Below, one piece after another: positions 1 through 7,978 of a stretch of 64,000 bases of DNA. Position 1 is the first letter of the stretch; each line of letters starts with the position of its first letter. The notes under the pieces are model-generated. The model ran no database searches. It was given only the letters and a program-made list of their open reading frames with translations, and had not been told where the DNA came from. A program made the position numbers and the translations under genes. The DNA is from Rhizobium sp. CCGE 510 (lineage in GTDB: Bacteria > Pseudomonadota > Alphaproteobacteria > Rhizobiales > Rhizobiaceae), in assembly GCF_000292525.1 (NCBI RefSeq), contig NZ_AEYF01000003.1, positions 1 to 64,000 of the forward strand, in the 5' to 3' direction.

Positions 1-135
1 TCACAGGCTCTGAGGCGCGCAGCCCATAGGGCGGAGCCTCGAAGGACACGCTCCAACGCTGCTCCTTGCATCCATCAGCGTCAGTGCACCCGCCCCCTCC
101 TTCGAGGCCCCTTCGGGCCGCCTCAGGATGAGGCT
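1..135. repeat. RIME-like palindromic intergenic repeat
   Basis: Two nested inverted arms are visible: TGAGGCG at 11-17 pairs with CGCCTCA at 119-125, and GCCTCGAAGGA at 36-46 pairs with TCCTTCGAGGC at 98-108. This is the form of the mosaic repeats common between rhizobial genes. A further small hairpin (142-148 with 154-160) follows. I see no credible gene between position 1 and the leader ORF at 263. Confidence 0.6.
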
Positions 136-262
136 CTCGTTGGCGTCGATCACCGACGCCGCCAGCGCCACCGGATATCCCGAGCACCTGCGGTTCCCTT
201 GCCTCATTTTGCCGGCAATGGTATTGCAATCCCGCAACCTTTCGAGAAAGGAGGATCACGCA

Positions 263-334
263 ATGCAGTATTATTTCCGGTTTAATCGCCAGCGTGGTCC
301 CGTCAACGCCCTGCAAATGCGTTTGCAGGGCTGA
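263..334 (+). CDS. Leader peptide (23 aa) with an RQR motif upstream of an ABC-F gene
   Basis: A 23-codon ORF with a very strong ribosome binding site (AAAGGAGG at 247-254) lies about 170 bases before the ABC-F start. Residues 9-13 are R-Q-R-G-P. The R-x-R pattern is known as a macrolide-dependent ribosome arrest motif in Erm-type leaders. The last eight codons overlap a perfect 10-bp hairpin (308-317 with 322-331), and the stop codon follows at once. This is the layout of a translation attenuator for a ribosome-protection gene. The ORF, binding site and hairpin are seen; the regulatory role is inferred from known leaders. Confidence 0.65.
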   Translation: MQYYFRFNRQRGPVNALQMRLQG

Positions 335-495
335 CCAGAGACCGTTTCTCGACATCTCTTCCTGGTCTGCCCTCGTGGCCAATGCGGCGCCGTATCGTAA
401 GGTTCGAGCGCGCATTCCTGTAATTTCCCGGGCCAATTACCCGCAACCCCGTGATGGCTGAACGCCCCGGGTCGCGCCCCGGTCAAGACCAGAGA
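308..495 (+). promoter_or_regulatory. Putative translational attenuator of the ABC-F gene
   Basis: Hairpin 1 is 308-317 with 322-331 (loop TGCG) inside the leader ORF. The segment CTGGTC at 362-367 can pair with GACCAG at 333-338, just after the leader stop. It can also pair, extended by one base pair (362-368 with 486-492), with the second GACCAG copy at 487-492. That second copy belongs to a repeated GACCAGAGA at 487-495, which covers the likely ribosome binding region of the ABC-F start at 502. Pairing with the first copy would free the second, which fits erm-like switching. The pairings are visible; switching is inference. Confidence 0.45.
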
Positions 496-501
496 ACGAT
501 C

Positions 502-2022
502 ATGACACTCATCAATATCCGCAATCTCGGCGTGACGCTGGGCAATCCGCTGTTTTCCAAACTCAATCTCGTTGTCAATTCCGGCGACCGCATCGGCCTT
601 GTCGCCGCCAACGGGCGGGGAAAATCGACGCTGCTTGCCTGCATCACCGGCGCACTGGAACCGAGCGAGGGCGAGATCACCAAAGCGCGCGGACTGACCG
701 TCGGCCACGTCGCCCAGAATGTGCCGCCCGCACTGTTCGACACGCCGTTTTACGATGCGGTGCTGCAGGCGCTGCCGGCCGATCAGGCCGAAAGCGAAAG
801 CTGGCGCGTCGACGTGGTGCTGGAATCGCTTGAGGTGCCGGAGGTTATGCGCCGGCGGCCGCTGAAGCAGTTGAGCGGCGGCTGGCAGCGGCTCGCCATG
901 CTTGCCCGCAGCTGGGTGAGCGAGCCCGACGTGCTGCTGCTCGACGAACCGACCAACCATCTCGACCTCGAAAAAATCGCGCAGCTGGAGGGTTGGCTGA
1001 ATGGCCTGCCGCGCGACGTGCCGGTTATCCTTTCCAGCCACGACCGCGCCTTCCTCGACGCAACGACCAACCGGACGCTGTTTCTGCGGCCGGAGCAATC
1101 GCCGGTCTTCGCCCTGCCCTATACCCGGGCGCGCGCCGCCCTCGACGAGGCCGACGCCTCCGAAACCCGGCGCTATGAGCGAGACATCAAGGTGGCGGAG
1201 CAATTGCGCAAGCAGGCGGCGAAGCTGAACAATATCGGCATCAATTCCGGCAGCGACCTGCTCGTCGTCAAGACAAAGCAGCTCAAGCAACGGGCGGAGA
1301 AGCTGGAGGATGCGGCAAAACCGGCGCATCTCGAGCGCTCGGCCGGCGCCATCCGGCTTACCAACCGCGGCACGCATGCCAAGGTGCTGGTGACGCTGGA
1401 GGATGCGGCAGTGACGACGCCGGATGGAACGCTGCTGTTCAAGACCGGCCGGCAATTCATCTGCCAGGGCGACCGCATCGTGCTGCTCGGCCTTAACGGC
1501 GCCGGCAAGTCGCGGCTGGTCTTGATGCTGAAGCAGGCGATCGAAAGACCGGAGACCGCGCGCGACAGCATCAAGGCGACGCCGTCACTGGTTCTCGGCT
1601 ATGGCGACCAGGCGCTTGCCGATCTTGCCGACACCGACACGCCGATCGGCACGATCATCCGCCGCTTCGACGTTGGCGACCAGCGAGCCCGCGCCCTGCT
1701 TGCCGGGGCCGGCATGACGATCGACATGCAGGCAAAACCGATCGGCCAGCTTTCCGGCGGCCAGAAGGCGCGGCTCGGCATGCTGGTGCTGAGGTTGACG
1801 GAGCCGAATTTCTATCTGCTCGACGAGCCCACAAACCATCTCGACATCGAGGGACAGGAAGCGCTGGAGAGCGAGTTGATGGCGCACGAAGCCAGCTGCC
1901 TGCTGGTATCGCACGATCGCAGCTTCGTGCGGACGGTGGGAAACCGGTTCTGGCTGATCGAGAGGAAGCGGCTGGTGGAGGTGGAGAGCCCGGAAGGGTT
2001 TTTTGCTTCGGTTCGGGGGTGA
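502..2022 (+). CDS. ABC-F family ATPase (ribosome protection type)
   Basis: 506 aa with two ATP-binding cassettes in tandem and no membrane segments, as in ABC-F proteins that act on the ribosome. Cassette 1 has a Walker A-like GRGKST near residue 38, LSGGW and LLLDEPTNHLD. Cassette 2 has GLNGAGKS, LSGGQ and LLDEPTNHLD. A charged linker with coiled-coil character lies between them, near residues 220-290. An upstream in-frame ATG at 451 exists, but homology-like sequence starts at 502. Family members release antibiotics from ribosomes or tune translation. The RQR leader upstream favours an antibiotic-inducible protection role, but the substrate cannot be read from sequence. Confidence 0.85.
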   Translation: MTLINIRNLGVTLGNPLFSKLNLVVNSGDRIGLVAANGRGKSTLLACITGALEPSEGEITKARGLTVGHVAQNVPPALFDTPFYDAVLQALPADQAESESWRVDVVLESLEVPEVMRRRPLKQLSGGWQRLAMLARSWVSEPDVLLLDEPTNHLDLEKIAQLEGWLNGLPRDVPVILSSHDRAFLDATTNRTLFLRPEQSPVFALPYTRARAALDEADASETRRYERDIKVAEQLRKQAAKLNNIGINSGSDLLVVKTKQLKQRAEKLEDAAKPAHLERSAGAIRLTNRGTHAKVLVTLEDAAVTTPDGTLLFKTGRQFICQGDRIVLLGLNGAGKSRLVLMLKQAIERPETARDSIKATPSLVLGYGDQALADLADTDTPIGTIIRRFDVGDQRARALLAGAGMTIDMQAKPIGQLSGGQKARLGMLVLRLTEPNFYLLDEPTNHLDIEGQEALESELMAHEASCLLVSHDRSFVRTVGNRFWLIERKRLVEVESPEGFFASVRG

Positions 2023-2110
2023 TGGATGGTGCGATCCGGAGGGTGATTGTTGTTGGCGGCGTGCCGTGCAGCCCCCTCATCCGCCCTACGGGCACCTTCT
2101 CCCCGAGAGG

Positions 2111-3530
2111 GCTATTAGATTCACACATTGTCGAAAGCGGAGAGGAGGAGGTCTACGCCGCGCTTTGCGGCTTGGAACTGCTGCCATCCGTCGAGCATGA
2201 CGATTGGCCCAGGCTTGCCGTAGTAGCCGGTCCATCCACCGAGGCGGGCGCAGACCCAGGCGGCATAGGCCAGCGACCCTTTGGGATGCGGGTTCTTCTG
2301 TTTGGCGGTGTTGCCCTCCAGCTTGGCGCAGAAAGCTTCCAGCAGCGGTCGGTCACTTGGCTGGAAGGCGTCTTCGATGGGACGCAAGGTGGAGCCGGGC
2401 GGAGCGCCGTCGCGGGCATGAACCAGTTGCTGCACGATGACGGCGGCGACGAAGGCAGCCGTCACCAGGTTGCTCAACGCCCCCTCGTCCTCGATGCGCA
2501 GGCCTTCGATATCGAAGCCTTGGGTCTTCAGGGTGCGGAACAGTTGCTCGATCGTCCAGCGGCGCGATAAAGGGCGATGACCGCCGCCGCCTGGTCGGCA
2601 TCCGACACCGCATAGGTCGTTAGCAGCCGCCAATGGATCGGCGTCTCGCCCGGTGGCGGCGTGCTCTCGCGCACATCCACCAGATAGAGGCGCACCTCAT
2701 CCGGGGTCTTCTTGTAGATACCGTTCTTCGGGTGCGGCAATGTCACCGCGCTGAAGCGGATCGCTAATTGCGTGTCGCGCTCCTTGCGGCCCGGCTTGGC
2801 CGGCAGGGTGAAGGCAAGGTTTGCCGCAACCGGCAAGGCATCGGCCATGGCAAACAGCGACGGCTGGTCTTTGCCGAAACTGCGGTCTTTGGCGGCGCGC
2901 ACGACAAGGTCGACATTGGCAGGCTTTCGGGTGAAGGCCTCGTAGATATCGCTTTCGCGGTCGGCAATGACGGTGATGTGGCGCGCCGCCGCACAAACCT
3001 TTGCCGCCCGGTCGGCGCCCTCCAGCCAGCGATAGCTCTCCTTCTCCTCGATCGGACGCGCACGCTGGGTGCCGCGCTTGCCCTGGTCGCGGCTTAGAAA
3101 CTGTCCGTGGATCGCCCCGACGATCGCGCCATCGCCGGCGTCGACCCCGATCATCGCATGCAGATAAAGGCCGCCACCGCCGCTGGAGCGGACCACCGTC
3201 GTATCCTGAATAGCCAGGATATGCCGATCCGCGCAGCGGTCCGCCGTGCGCAAGGCCGCTTCATCGATCATCGCCTGCGGATCGACCGCTCCATTGCGCA
3301 AGAACCGGGTCAAGCGGATCTCTCCGGCCCGATTGCCTCCGAGCTTGCGCACCCGCATTCCCTGGCCGGCCGTCGCAACAAGGCGCCCCAGCAAGAACGC
3401 CCCCCTTTTTCCAGGCGACGGTCGCCAAACCGCCCCAGGCTCAAATCATCCATCGCTCAATTCTCCTGCTTGCAGCAAGAGAATCAGAACACCATTCCAT
3501 AGGCAATTCTAAATGTGTGAATGCCATAGC
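2111..3530 (-). mobile_element. IS4-type insertion sequence (about 1.42 kb)
   Basis: The ends are imperfect inverted repeats: left 2111-2129 begins GCTATTAGATTCACACATT, and the reverse complement of the right end (3512-3530) begins GCTATGGCATTCACACATT. The 9-bp sequence CCCGAGAGG flanks both sides (2102-2110 and 3531-3539). Nine-base duplications are known for the IS50/Tn5-like part of the IS4 family. The only gene inside is a frameshifted transposase. The element sits inside a RIME-like repeat, so no gene was cut. Confidence 0.85.
2121..3453 (-). pseudogene. IS4-type transposase, twice frameshifted
   Basis: Reading from ATG at 3453, the protein begins with the DRRLEK box typical of Tn5-like transposases, then leaves frame in a run of five A and six G (plus-strand 3400-3410). 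The middle part (3394-2528) carries the first catalytic Asp (AIQDTT) and the second (VIADRESDIYE). A second one-base shift near 2558-2568 separates the C-terminal part, which holds the Y/W-x2-R-E-K-like box (IEQLFRTLKTQ) with the catalytic Glu. Each junction is repaired by adding one base. Two lesions suggest a dead copy. Programmed slippage at the A5G6 run is possible but would not rescue the second break. Confidence 0.8.
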
Positions 3531-3648
3531 CCCGAGAGGGAGAAGGGGGAATCGAGACGTCGCCACGAGTCTCTTCTCCCCTCGGGGAGAAGGTGGCGGC
3601 AGCCGGATGAGGGGGCCTCACGGCACGTCGCCAACAATGCGTCAAAAC

Positions 3649-4431
3649 CTACCGCTTCGGTGCGACCAGGCAGAAGAAGGCGCCTTGCGGGTCCATGGCC
3701 TGGATGATCCAGCTGCCGCCGGGGACCTCCATCGGGCCGTGGACGACCTTGCCGCCGCCGGAGGTGACGCGTTCAATCGCGGCATCGAGGGTCGGCACGA
3801 TGAAATAATAGCTCCAGAACGGCATCTGGATGTTTTCCGGCTTGGTCATCATGCCGCCGATCTGCTTGCCGTTGTGGGCGAAGAGATAGTAGACGCCCAT
3901 TGGACCCATGTCCATTTCGCTGTCCTTTGTCCAGCCGAACAGCTTGGAATAGAAGGCGACAGCGTCTTTGCCGTTGCCGGCATAGAGTTCATGCCAGCCG
4001 ATATTGCCTGGCGCATCGGGGGCCAGTTCCGGCCAGGTTTTGTCCATCGGCGCCGGCGTCATGATGCAGAGCACTGCCCCATGCGGATCGGCGACGACGG
4101 CGAAGCGGCCGACACTCGGGATGTCGTCCGGCGGACGGCGGACCGAACCGCCATTGGCGGCGAAATCCCTGGCCGACTGGTCGACGTCATCAACGCCGAC
4201 ATAACCCGTCCAGTTCGGCGGGATGCCCTTGCCCTCGAGTTCGGCCGGAAATTCCATCAGGCCGGCGACGCCGATGCCGTTCGCCTCGAAGATCGTATAG
4301 GGCGGCATGCCCTCCACTTGCATATCGGAAGTGGTCCAGCCGACGACCGAGCTGTAGAATTTCGCGGCGGCCGATGTGTCGGGGGTCATCAACTCGCACC
4401 AGATGAACTTTCCATGCGTCGCAGACATCAT
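3649..4431 (-). CDS. VOC (glyoxalase/bleomycin resistance) family protein, two domains
   Basis: 260 aa made of two vicinal oxygen chelate modules. The first begins KFIWCELMTPD near residue 8 and ends near 128; the second begins IGWHELYAG near residue 143. Such proteins bind metal and act as lyases, dioxygenases or binding proteins. The substrate is unknown here. It is the last gene of a leftward run after a DUF1579 and a DUF899 gene (gaps of about 30 bases), with a MarR regulator divergent at the head. An ATG at 4428 is an equally good start. Confidence 0.85.
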   Translation of the reverse strand: MMSATHGKFIWCELMTPDTSAAAKFYSSVVGWTTSDMQVEGMPPYTIFEANGIGVAGLMEFPAELEGKGIPPNWTGYVGVDDVDQSARDFAANGGSVRRPPDDIPSVGRFAVVADPHGAVLCIMTPAPMDKTWPELAPDAPGNIGWHELYAGNGKDAVAFYSKLFGWTKDSEMDMGPMGVYYLFAHNGKQIGGMMTKPENIQMPFWSYYFIVPTLDAAIERVTSGGGKVVHGPMEVPGGSWIIQAMDPQGAFFCLVAPKR

Positions 4432-4464
4432 ACTCTCCCTTAAGACGCTTGAGCGCCGTGACTG

Positions 4465-4929
4465 TCAGATCTTGCGGGTGTAATGCGCTTCCATGAACTG
4501 TTTCCAGGCACCATCCGGCTGCCTGACGCTGGAGATGAAGGTGCGGTGATCGGCATCGACGAAGGCAATCTGCTCGCGGTAATCGGCAAGCCCTTCGCTA
4601 TTGAAGTCGGGCCCTGTCGTATAGAGATCCAGAATGTTGCCCGAAGCGTCGAGCTCGCCGTCGTAGACCCACATATAATCCATCATGCTGCCGATCCAGC
4701 TGCCGACATATTTGCCTTTGGCGGCGTTGTAGCCGAGAGTCAGGATGCTGGTGCCTTGCTTGCCATCCGGCATGCGGCCGGTACCTTCGGCAACCCACCA
4801 GATGCCATGCAGCGAGCGGACGGTTTCGGTCCAGGGCTCGTCGCCGGACATTTCGGGTGCGGTGACGGTCCATTCGCCGATCAGTCTTTCCAGGAAGGAA
4901 TGTTCCTTCAGCACTTCAGCGGTCTTCAT
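4465..4929 (-). CDS. DUF1579 family protein
   Basis: 154 aa, soluble, no signal peptide or membrane segment. The sequence LIGEWTV near residue 16 and the repeated Trp/Gly-rich strands (GIWWVAEG, GKYVGSWIGSM) are typical of DUF1579, a lipocalin-like beta-barrel family of unknown reaction. It lies between the DUF899 and VOC genes with short gaps, so co-transcription is likely. Function unknown. Confidence 0.8.
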   Translation of the reverse strand: MKTAEVLKEHSFLERLIGEWTVTAPEMSGDEPWTETVRSLHGIWWVAEGTGRMPDGKQGTSILTLGYNAAKGKYVGSWIGSMMDYMWVYDGELDASGNILDLYTTGPDFNSEGLADYREQIAFVDADHRTFISSVRQPDGAWKQFMEAHYTRKI

Positions 4930-4961
4930 CCTTCTCTCCCTTGCGTGATGTTGGCCTTATT

Positions 4962-5690
4962 TCAGTGACAGCAGGATGGCGCCTTGGCAGCCTCCTCATA
5001 TTCGTCGTGGCGACGCACGAAATTCATCGTGCTGTCCTCGTTGCGGCCCTTCGGCGCCCGGTCGAGGATCATCAGGGTACCGATCAATTCCTCCGGCCCG
5101 CGGGCATAACTCGAATAGGTATGGAAGACTTCGCCTTTGTCGTTGCGGTAGAAGGCGCTGAGACCCGGCAGTTCGTCATTGGCATCAGCCGGCTGCATGG
5201 CAGTGAAATTGTAAAAGACCTTGTCTTTGGCAAGATCCCCCGGGCTGAAAGAGACGTGATAATCGAAATTGAAATCGCTGCCGAAGGAGGAGACCCAGGG
5301 AAATTGCCAGCCCATGCGGCTCTTGTAGGCGGCGATCTTTTCGAGCGGCGCGCGTGAGACGGCGACCCAGGTGACGTCGTGATGGTTCAAATGCGGCAGA
5401 GCGCCATCGACATGATCCGACAGGAAGGAGCAGCCGGCGCAGCCGGCATCCCAATCCGGGCCGAGCATGAAATGGTAGATCAGCAACTGGCTGCGGCCGT
5501 CGAAGAGATCGGCGAGCGACCTCCCGCCTTCAGGCGTTTCGAAGACATAATCCTTGTCGACCTTCACCCAGGGCAGCGCCAGGCGCGCGGCGTTGACGCT
5601 GTCGCGCAGCCTCGTCGCCTCTTTTTCTTTTGCCAGAAGGGCACGGCGGGCTTCGAGCCATTGCTCGCGGGAAACAACCTCATTCTGCAT
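4962..5690 (-). CDS. DUF899 family thioredoxin-like protein
   Basis: 242 aa. The fold is thioredoxin-like, with a C-x2-C pair (GCAGCSF) near residue 84 and the family phrase LIYHFMLGPDW just before it. The C-terminus ends in CCH, which could bind metal. Members are thought to be redox or peroxiredoxin-like proteins, but no reaction is established. It is the first gene of the leftward operon and diverges from a MarR gene at 5779. The 88-base gap holds a 12-bp palindrome. Confidence 0.8.
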   Translation of the reverse strand: MQNEVVSREQWLEARRALLAKEKEATRLRDSVNAARLALPWVKVDKDYVFETPEGGRSLADLFDGRSQLLIYHFMLGPDWDAGCAGCSFLSDHVDGALPHLNHHDVTWVAVSRAPLEKIAAYKSRMGWQFPWVSSFGSDFNFDYHVSFSPGDLAKDKVFYNFTAMQPADANDELPGLSAFYRNDKGEVFHTYSSYARGPEELIGTLMILDRAPKGRNEDSTMNFVRRHDEYEEAAKAPSCCH

Positions 5691-5755
5691 GAAATGCGCC
5701 CTCCTCCGGCGCCTGCCGGTGAAGCCGGCTCATCTCCTTCTCCTTGACTAAATAC

Positions 5756-5767
5756 ATTGATATCAAT
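5756..5767. promoter_or_regulatory. Candidate MarR operator (perfect palindrome)
   Basis: ATTGATATCAAT is a perfect 12-bp palindrome between the divergent DUF899 and MarR genes. On the + strand it overlaps the space between a TTGACT (-35-like, 5744-5749) and TAGAAA (-10-like, 5767-5772). A MarR dimer bound here could block both directions. Inferred from position and symmetry. Confidence 0.5.
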
Positions 5768-5778
5768 AGAAATGAAGC

Positions 5779-6294
5779 ATGTCAAATTCGATCGAGATTC
5801 CCTTTTCCACGACGCTGCTGGTGCGCGACACCTGCCTCTGCCTGCATGTGCAGCGAGCGGCGCGGGCGCTTGCCCGGCTGTTCGACGATGCGCTGAGGCC
5901 GGCCGGGCTGACCAACGGGCAATTTTCACTGATGATGTCGCTGAACCGGCCGGAGCCGCCGCCGATGGGGCCGGTCGCCGCCCTGCTCGCCATGGACCAA
6001 ACGACGCTGACAGCGGCGCTAAAGCCGCTGCAGCGCAAGGGCTGGGTGAGCGTGATGGAGAATCCGAAGGACCGGCGCGGCCGGCTGCTTGTTCTCACCA
6101 GCGAAGGCAAGGCGGTGCTGGCAAAGGCGCTGCCAATCTGGAAAAGCACACATGCGACGCTCGACAGCACGCTGCCAGAGGGCGGTCCCGCACGATTGCG
6201 ACAGGATCTGCAGGCTGTGTCAGGGATGACGGCGGAGGTCCCGAAATCAAGTCGTTCGCCGCGCCGGCTCCGTCAGAGTGCAACAGCCGAATAG
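5779..6294 (+). CDS. MarR family transcriptional regulator
   Basis: 171 aa with a winged helix-turn-helix: the recognition helix region MDQTTLTAALKPLQRKG is near residues 75-91 and the wing DRRGRLLVL near 100-108. It is divergent from the DUF899-DUF1579-VOC operon and probably controls it and itself. The predicted -10 lies only 6-12 bases before the ATG, so the mRNA may be nearly leaderless. The last 30 residues are Arg/Ser-rich and not typical of the family. Confidence 0.85.
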   Translation: MSNSIEIPFSTTLLVRDTCLCLHVQRAARALARLFDDALRPAGLTNGQFSLMMSLNRPEPPPMGPVAALLAMDQTTLTAALKPLQRKGWVSVMENPKDRRGRLLVLTSEGKAVLAKALPIWKSTHATLDSTLPEGGPARLRQDLQAVSGMTAEVPKSSRSPRRLRQSATAE

Positions 6295-6317
6295 GACATC
6301 CCACTGCCCCACGAGAT

Positions 6318-6342
6318 CGCGGCAGCCGATAGGGCTGCCGCG
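6318..6342. terminator. Bidirectional terminator between MarR and ohr
   Basis: A perfect 10-bp stem (6318-6327 with 6333-6342), 5-base loop and a short T run sits exactly between two convergent stop codons. Confidence 0.7.
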
Positions 6343-6354
6343 TTTCAGAGAAGA

Positions 6355-6777
6355 TCAGGCAACCGTGACCGGCACTTCGGTCGAGGTGCGCATGGCGTGG
6401 CTGTAGGGGCAGACGATGTGGGCCGCGGCGGCGAGCTTTTCGGCTGTTTCGCGATCGAGACCGGGGATATTGACCGTCAGCGCCACTTCGATGCCGAAGC
6501 CGGTGCCATCTTCACGCGGGCCGATGCCGACCGTGGCGGAGACAGTCGTGTCCTCCGGAATCTTGACCTTCTGCTGGCCCGCGACAAATTTCAACGCACC
6601 GAGGAAGCAGGCGGAGTAGCCGGCAGCGAAGAGCTGCTCGGGGTTGGTGCCGGTCGCGCCATCGCCGCCGAGTTCCTTCGGAACGGTCAGCGTCACGTCC
6701 AGAACACCGTTTTCGGAAACGGCGCGGCCTGCGCGGCCGCCGGTGGCAGAGGCTTTGGTCGTATAGAGAATAGGCAT
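6355..6777 (-). CDS. ohr: Organic hydroperoxide resistance protein (Ohr)
   Basis: 140 aa, cytoplasmic thiol peroxidase of the OsmC/Ohr family that reduces organic hydroperoxides. Both redox cysteines are visible: GYSACFLGAL near residue 50 and HIVCPYSHA near residue 124. The family phrase TNPEQLFAAGY precedes the first. ATG at 6777 follows AAAGGAGATCGTC, a good ribosome binding site; the longer frame to 6831 has none. The ohrR-like regulator is divergent at 7010, the usual arrangement. Confidence 0.93.
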   Translation of the reverse strand: MPILYTTKASATGGRAGRAVSENGVLDVTLTVPKELGGDGATGTNPEQLFAAGYSACFLGALKFVAGQQKVKIPEDTTVSATVGIGPREDGTGFGIEVALTVNIPGLDRETAEKLAAAAHIVCPYSHAMRTSTEVPVTVA

Positions 6778-6854
6778 GACGATCTCCTTTGATTGGCCCT
6801 TCGTTTGGGTTGGACTTTTAATATTGCACAATTAAATCGTACGCAAGTGAATTT

Positions 6855-6865
6855 TGCAAATTGCA
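6855..6865. promoter_or_regulatory. Candidate OhrR operator
   Basis: TGCAA-A-TTGCA is a perfect short inverted repeat in the AT-rich part of the ohr/ohrR intergenic region, about 80 bases upstream of ohr. Position and symmetry suit an OhrR site; the match to a published box was not tested. Confidence 0.35.
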
Positions 6866-6900
6866 TTTCGAATTCGAAAAGAGGACAATCGGACCACTAG

Positions 6901-6950
6901 CGCATCGAGCTTTCCGAAAATCGAAATCGATTTTCGGAAAGCTCGATGCG
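6901..6950. repeat. Long perfect palindrome, 24-bp arms
   Basis: 6901-6924 and 6927-6950 are exact reverse complements separated by AA. It would form a very stable hairpin or cruciform between ohr and ohrR. It resembles dispersed rhizobial palindromes rather than an operator. Confidence 0.75.
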
Positions 6951-6960
6951 TAGATTCAAA

Positions 6961-7006
6961 GTGTTACAGCGTCCTTCGCGTGTCTGAAAAGACGCGCGGC
7001 GCTGTA
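6961..7006. repeat. Rhizobial hairpin repeat
   Basis: ACAGCG and GCGTGTCT pair with AGACGCGC and GCGCTGT around a GAAA-like loop. A decayed relative lies at 35329-35360 (CTTTGTGCGTCTAAAGG...GCGGCGCTGT). The element abuts the ohrR start, so it may form part of its 5' leader. Confidence 0.55.
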
Positions 7007-7009
7007 GGG

Positions 7010-7498
7010 ATGATGGATATGAAAGCGCACACGATAAAGACGATGGAGATACCGCAAGAGGAAAAGCGGCTGGAAAAGCAGTTGTGCTTTGCGGTCTACG
7101 CGACGGCGCATGCGTTCACCCGCGCCTATAAACCGATTCTCGACAGGGTCGGCCTCACCTATCCGCAATATCTGGTGATGCTGGTGCTGTGGGAACGCGG
7201 CGAGCTGCCGGTGAAGACGATCGGCGAGCAGCTGGATCTCGATTCCGGCACGCTGTCGCCACTGTTGAAACGGCTGGAACAAAACGGACTGATCAAGCGC
7301 ATCCGCGACCTGCGCGACGAGCGGCAGGTGATCGTGTCGCTGACCCCGAGAGGTGAGGCTATGAAAGGGGAGATCGATACGATCATGACGGCAATCGGGC
7401 AAGCCGCCGGCTGCACGCTCGAGGAAATGGCCGCGATGCGCGACATGCTGCATCGGCTGCGGGGCAATCTCGGCCGGGCCGGCACGAGCGGCGGTTGA
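7010..7498 (+). CDS. ohrR: OhrR-type MarR family organic peroxide sensor
   Basis: 162 aa. A winged HTH protein whose N-terminal region contains KQLCFAVY near residue 21; this Cys in a CF-A-Y context is the peroxide-sensing Cys of OhrR. The HTH (LDSGTLSPLLKRLEQNG) and wing (DERQVIVSLT) follow. It is divergent from ohr and expected to repress it until Cys oxidation. Several ATGs at 7010-7019 compete; AGGG lies just upstream. The upstream palindromes make the longer frame from 6854 unlikely. Confidence 0.88.
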   Translation: MMDMKAHTIKTMEIPQEEKRLEKQLCFAVYATAHAFTRAYKPILDRVGLTYPQYLVMLVLWERGELPVKTIGEQLDLDSGTLSPLLKRLEQNGLIKRIRDLRDERQVIVSLTPRGEAMKGEIDTIMTAIGQAAGCTLEEMAAMRDMLHRLRGNLGRAGTSGG

Positions 7499-7554
7499 GC
7501 GCATCCACCCCGTCAGCCTAAGAGGGTAGAACCTAACGGATTTGAGCCCGAGGA

Positions 7555-7788
7555 TTACGGCCGCTTCGCAGCCGCCTTGGCCGGCGACCGGCGCTTCTTT
7601 GCAGGTGCCGCTTCAGGTCCGGCTTCAGCCTCTTGCTGCAGGCGCATGGCCTTCAACTTTTCCGTCTTCTTGTCACGGGCCGAGGCCTCGGCCGCGATAA
7701 TGGCGCGCGCCGTGTGATCGGTCGCTTCCGCCTTGTCGCGAGACGAAAGCTTGGCGGGATTGAAAAATTCTCCCTTGGTGGCGGTCAT
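7555..7788 (-). CDS. Small Lys/Ala-rich conserved protein
   Basis: 77 aa. The N-terminal half (FNPAKLSSRDKAEATDHTAR, residues 9-28) looks like a folded helix. The C-terminus is a basic Pro/Ala/Lys tail (KKRRSPAKAAAKRP) like those of DNA- or RNA-binding proteins. A purine-rich AGAAAGGGG precedes the start. Function unknown; the frame and tail are the support. Confidence 0.65.
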   Translation of the reverse strand: MTATKGEFFNPAKLSSRDKAEATDHTARAIIAAEASARDKKTEKLKAMRLQQEAEAGPEAAPAKKRRSPAKAAAKRP

Positions 7789-7844
7789 GTGCCCCTTTCT
7801 CAGGTGATGACGGCTGAATTAGGCGTGATTCACGGCCGAAACCA

Positions 7845-7975
7845 TGGTTGCCGCGATTCCGCGGCCAGGCCATGACCCTTACGGTTGGCCGCAATTCCGC
7901 GACCTGGCCGTAGATCTACAGTTAGCCGTGATTCAACGTTGGCCGCAATTCCGCGGCCGGACCGTGATTCCGGCC
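7845..7975. repeat. Cluster of short degenerate repeats
   Basis: A motif close to TTGGCCGCAATTCCGCGGCC occurs three times (near 7848, 7883 and 7938), with related CGTGATTC pieces between. Each unit is itself nearly palindromic (GGCCGC...GCGGCC). It lies between a small basic-protein gene and rpsU. Confidence 0.5.
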
Positions 7976-7978
7976 GGG

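Larger units (their letters stand above)
2073..3615. repeat. RIME-like repeat interrupted by an insertion sequence
   Basis: The left half (2073-2110, beginning CCCCTCATCCGCC) and the right half (3531-3615, ending GGATGAGGGG) rejoin into one RIME-like palindrome when the IS and one 9-bp copy are removed. The right half carries its own palindrome around the CTTCTCCCC...GGGGAGAAG segments. Confidence 0.7.

Noticed and set aside
271..1455. Long open frame opposite the ABC-F gene
   Set aside because: It is an antisense shadow of a gene with clear ATPase motifs and has no family features of its own.
3400..3410. Programmed -1 frameshifting in the IS transposase at A5G6
   Set aside because: Possible in principle, but the second break near 2558-2568 is not slippery, so a dead copy is simpler.
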